Source: Pseudonocardiales bacterium (GTDB lineage Bacteria > Actinomycetota > Actinomycetes > Mycobacteriales > Pseudonocardiaceae). Taken from it: a stretch of 64,000 bases of DNA. The notes beneath the pieces are model-generated. The model did no database searches. It was not told the origin of the DNA and saw nothing but the letters and a program-made list of their open reading frames with translations. This document shows positions 61,947-64,000 of this stretch, one piece after another. The stretch is taken from positions 1 to 64,000 of the forward strand of contig JAFATA010000020.1 in the NCBI GenBank assembly GCA_019244165.1, written 5' to 3'. Each line of letters starts with the position of its first letter. Within the stretch, counting starts at the first letter, position 1. The position numbers were made by a program, and so were the translations under genes.

Positions 61947-62189
61947 CTAATCGTTGATCTTTGCCCAGTGGCCGGGTAAGTGCGTCCTGAGGTATTCCGT
62001 GGACGCGTCCTTCGGGACTGGGTGAAGGTGGTAACCGGTGAGGAGGCAACCCTCCCACCCGAGTGATTCGTCAGACCTCAGCGGTGGATTGTGAGCCCTC
62101 CAGCGCTTGATCTCGATCTCCTCGACCACGGATGCCTGCCGCGCGCCTTCCTGCTTGTCGCTGCCGGATAACCGCTCGAACCATCCCAT
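61947..62189 (-). CDS. Small hypothetical protein
   Basis: An 80-residue protein: MGWFERLSGSDKQEGARQAS, then EIEIKRWRAHNPPLRSDESL. AGGGGG 7 bp before ATG supports it, as does the terminator after it. Not recognised. Confidence 0.55.
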   Translation of the reverse strand: MGWFERLSGSDKQEGARQASVVEEIEIKRWRAHNPPLRSDESLGWEGCLLTGYHLHPVPKDASTEYLRTHLPGHWAKIND

Positions 62190-62461
62190 TTGTGTGCCCC
62201 CTTGTCTTTAGCGCGACACCGCAGTGCGCTCATCGGCTGCTTTTGCCGCCTACTATCTAGGATGTCAGACGTCCAGAGGTCGGGAATCATCTCCACGGAT
62301 CATTGTTCGCGTACCTTAGGTGATGTAGCCCTGGGGGTTTCTACATCTGGGGATAACTTGTGACAAACCCGCTAAGTGAACAAGATGCCGCCGTCTGTCA
62401 TGACGGTCGCGGTCGTTTCCGTTGCAAGTCATCCTCAAGATGTAGAATCTTCCCAGAGCCA

Positions 62462-62496
62462 CCTCGTCTGATGCAGCGAGACTGCATCAGACGAGG
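62462..62496. terminator. 15-bp perfect hairpin
   Basis: CCTCGTCTGATGCAG and its complement around CGAGA. A bidirectional terminator separating the mobile region from the chromosomal genes is likely. No other feature was found in 62190-62652. Confidence 0.6.
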
Positions 62497-62652
62497 CAGA
62501 GGGGAGATGGCCCGTGGGAGCGGCTGATCTGGGGAACAACGCCACCACCTGCCGGTGCCGATCACCGGGGTTCCGGAGGTAGTGGATGCTCACCACGACG
62601 CTCAAGCACTAAGCTTGGTAGCGCCGTCACGGCCGTCGTGGAGGTGAAACGG

Positions 62653-63057
62653 ATGACACGCCAGGCTCGACTGGGCAACCTGGGTCTGGGCAGCGTGGGT
62701 CTGGCGACCGGACGGGTCGCTATCGGCGTTGTCGCGCTGCTGCGGCCAGCGCTGGTGGCGCGGCCGTGGGTGGGGGGCGCTCAGGCTTCGGCGCCGGCTG
62801 GGGTTGTGCTGGGCCGAGCACTGGGTGGCCGGGACCTGGCCCTGGGTGCTGGTGCGCTGCTCGCGGCTTGGTGCGGGGACGAGCGGGCGTTGCGGGCCTG
62901 GACCCTCGCCGGGGCGTTCTGTGACGGTGTCGATGCAGTTGCGACCGCCGCGTCGTGGCGCGACCTGCCCGCGTTGGGGCGGCTCGCCGTCGCGGGCGCC
63001 GCTACTGCGGGTGCTGTGCTGGGCGGATCAACAGTGTTGCGCGCCGCCCGCAGGTGA
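62653..63057 (+). CDS. Integral membrane protein
   Basis: About 134 residues with several hydrophobic segments (GRVAIGVVALLRPALVARPW, VVLGRALGGRDLALGAGALL, AFCDGVDAVATAASW). GGAGGTGA sits 5 bp before the ATG at 62653. High GC and codon use fit the chromosome. Function unknown. It overlaps the next gene by 4 bp. Confidence 0.65.
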   Translation: MTRQARLGNLGLGSVGLATGRVAIGVVALLRPALVARPWVGGAQASAPAGVVLGRALGGRDLALGAGALLAAWCGDERALRAWTLAGAFCDGVDAVATAASWRDLPALGRLAVAGAATAGAVLGGSTVLRAARR

Positions 63058-63677
63058 CTGGCGGTGGCCTTCGCTTCGACGGCTGGATCGCCGGGGTAGG
63101 CACCGCCGCCGGCCTGCGGGTGATCGTTGGCCACTGGGTGTCGTCGCCGCTGGGGCCGTTCACCGACCTCATGGTGGAACAGCCTGACGGTCACCGGATG
63201 CTGCTGGCCCCCACGCCGACGGTCGCCAGGTTCGTCGCGGAGACCTACCGGTTCGATGAGGTGCGCACGGTTGGCCTCAGCGCCGTGGTGCACGGTCGAC
63301 GGTGGCAGATCGCGGCACCACCGGTCGAGGTCACGTTGGAACTCGGCGCCCGACCCCTGCTGGGGTGGCTCCTGCGGACCGTGCCGCGCCGGGTAGCGAC
63401 CAGCCCGCGCTGGATCGCCGCAGTCGACTTCCTCGCGCGCCGGGTGCTGCCGGGCGTGCGCACCCGCGGCAGCGCCGGAGGGGGACGCGAGGAACTCTAC
63501 GCGGCGCTCGATCTGCACCGGATCGCCGGTGCGCGGGTGGTCTGGGGCGGTGTTGACCAAGGCGGGCTTGCCCCGGTCACGCCGCCGGTGCGGTTCGGGT
63601 TCGGATCGACGCCGCCGACGCCCGCACTGGTGCGCGTGATCACCCTGATCCGGCCGGACTGTCACTGCGGCCGGTAA
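63054..63677 (+). CDS. Hypothetical chromosomal protein
   Basis: A 207-residue protein (GWIAGVGTAAGLRVIVGHWV, SSPLGPFTDLMVEQPDGHRM). The GTG overlaps the previous stop, which decides the start. Not assigned to a family. Confidence 0.6.
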   Translation: MTGGGLRFDGWIAGVGTAAGLRVIVGHWVSSPLGPFTDLMVEQPDGHRMLLAPTPTVARFVAETYRFDEVRTVGLSAVVHGRRWQIAAPPVEVTLELGARPLLGWLLRTVPRRVATSPRWIAAVDFLARRVLPGVRTRGSAGGGREELYAALDLHRIAGARVVWGGVDQGGLAPVTPPVRFGFGSTPPTPALVRVITLIRPDCHCGR

Positions 63678-63729
63678 CCGTGCGTGTCGGTGCCGGAGCA
63701 GGGGAGGGGACACTAGGTAGGGTGGCCCT

Positions 63730-64000
63730 GTGCGGTGGGAAGCGGTGCCCGCGCCGGGGCCTGTGGTGCCAGTCACCGGGCAGGCCGCATTGGCCCGGCT
63801 GATCGAGGACGGCGTGACCTGGGGCGACTCATCTGTCTGGCTCCCGCGACTGCCGTCAGGAAGTGTCAGTTTGTTCTTCACGTCGCCGCCCTACGCCGAC
63901 GCCCGGGCGTACTCCCGGATCCACCCCGACCGCTACGTCGAGTGGTTCCTCCCGTTCGCGCGAGCAATGTATGCGGCAACCTGCGAGTCCGGCTCGCTTG
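63730..64000 (+). CDS. DNA methyltransferase, N-terminal part (cut by window edge)
   Basis: Ninety residues are visible. SVSLFFTSPPYADARAYSRI contains the (D/S)PPY catalytic motif of amino-group DNA methyltransferases; SPPY is common in N4-cytosine enzymes. YVEWFLPFARAMYAA follows. A GTG start with a TAGGGT-like box close upstream suggests a short or absent leader. Target sequence unknown. Confidence 0.75.
   Translation, partial: MRWEAVPAPGPVVPVTGQAALARLIEDGVTWGDSSVWLPRLPSGSVSLFFTSPPYADARAYSRIHPDRYVEWFLPFARAMYAATCESGSL

Overview
The window looks like an integrative-element archipelago in a high-GC filamentous actinomycete. Scr1-type XRE/DUF397 pairs, a RepSA-like replication initiator, an SCO3933-type regulator and GTG/TTG starts point to an actinomycete; Pseudonocardiales is a reasonable guess, not a demonstration. 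Ordinary GC-rich chromosome appears only at the right edge (about 62.6-64 kb).

Layout. (A) 104-15065 is an integrated element. It is bounded by an intact tRNA-Pro(CGG) gene at 72-148 and an identical 43-bp copy of that tRNA's 3' part at 15023-15065. It carries an M41-like protease, an Xis-like HTH protein, a replication-relaxation protein, a VirD4/TraG-like ATPase, an HTH-STAND-TPR regulator, an XRE-TPR regulator, a LytTR regulator, an Scr1/DUF397 pair, its own tRNA-Pro and a tyrosine integrase. (B) About 15.07-30.55 kb is a pSAM2-like element (AICE). It has Int, Xis, a RepSA-like initiator, small genes, an SCO3933-type regulator, two Nudix-like proteins, a frameshifted XRE-TPR gene and a HAD hydrolase, but no FtsK/TraB-type translocase. 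Its right part holds a receptor-like fusion gene and an orphan tRNA-Arg 3' end. (C) About 30.63-44.4 kb is a syntenic cousin of A. It has the same relaxation/VirD4/XRE-TPR/LytTR/Scr1/DUF397 order, but a serine recombinase replaces the tyrosine integrase and a membrane-anchored lectin replaces the STAND/TPR sensor. (D) 44.4-53.2 kb is a debris field: a broken AbiTii gene, an NTPase with tandem repeats, transposase and integrase remnants, duplicated Scr1 and 'RxFALC' genes, and a MITE. (E) 53.25-56.27 kb is a cassette. A CoiA-like nuclease operon is flanked by two roughly 700-bp direct repeats, each with a small membrane-protein gene and a long perfect hairpin. The outer arms of the hairpins differ completely between copies while staying perfectly self-complementary. 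(F) 56.5-62.2 kb holds small AT-richer genes, a resolvase-like gene carrying an in-frame MITE, and a YnfA gene. (G) 62.65-64 kb holds chromosomal genes and a DNA methyltransferase truncated by the window edge.

How the parts may work together (inference). A and C look like two versions of one compact mobile-element chassis: recombinase, relaxation protein and VirD4-like pump under a palindromic control region, governed by a modular HTH sensor plus an XRE-TPR regulator, with LytTR and Scr1/DUF397 accessory switches. B replicates and excises by the AICE route, and its Nudix-like proteins may act like the pSAM2 immunity factor. The strongest candidate for an undescribed system is cassette E.
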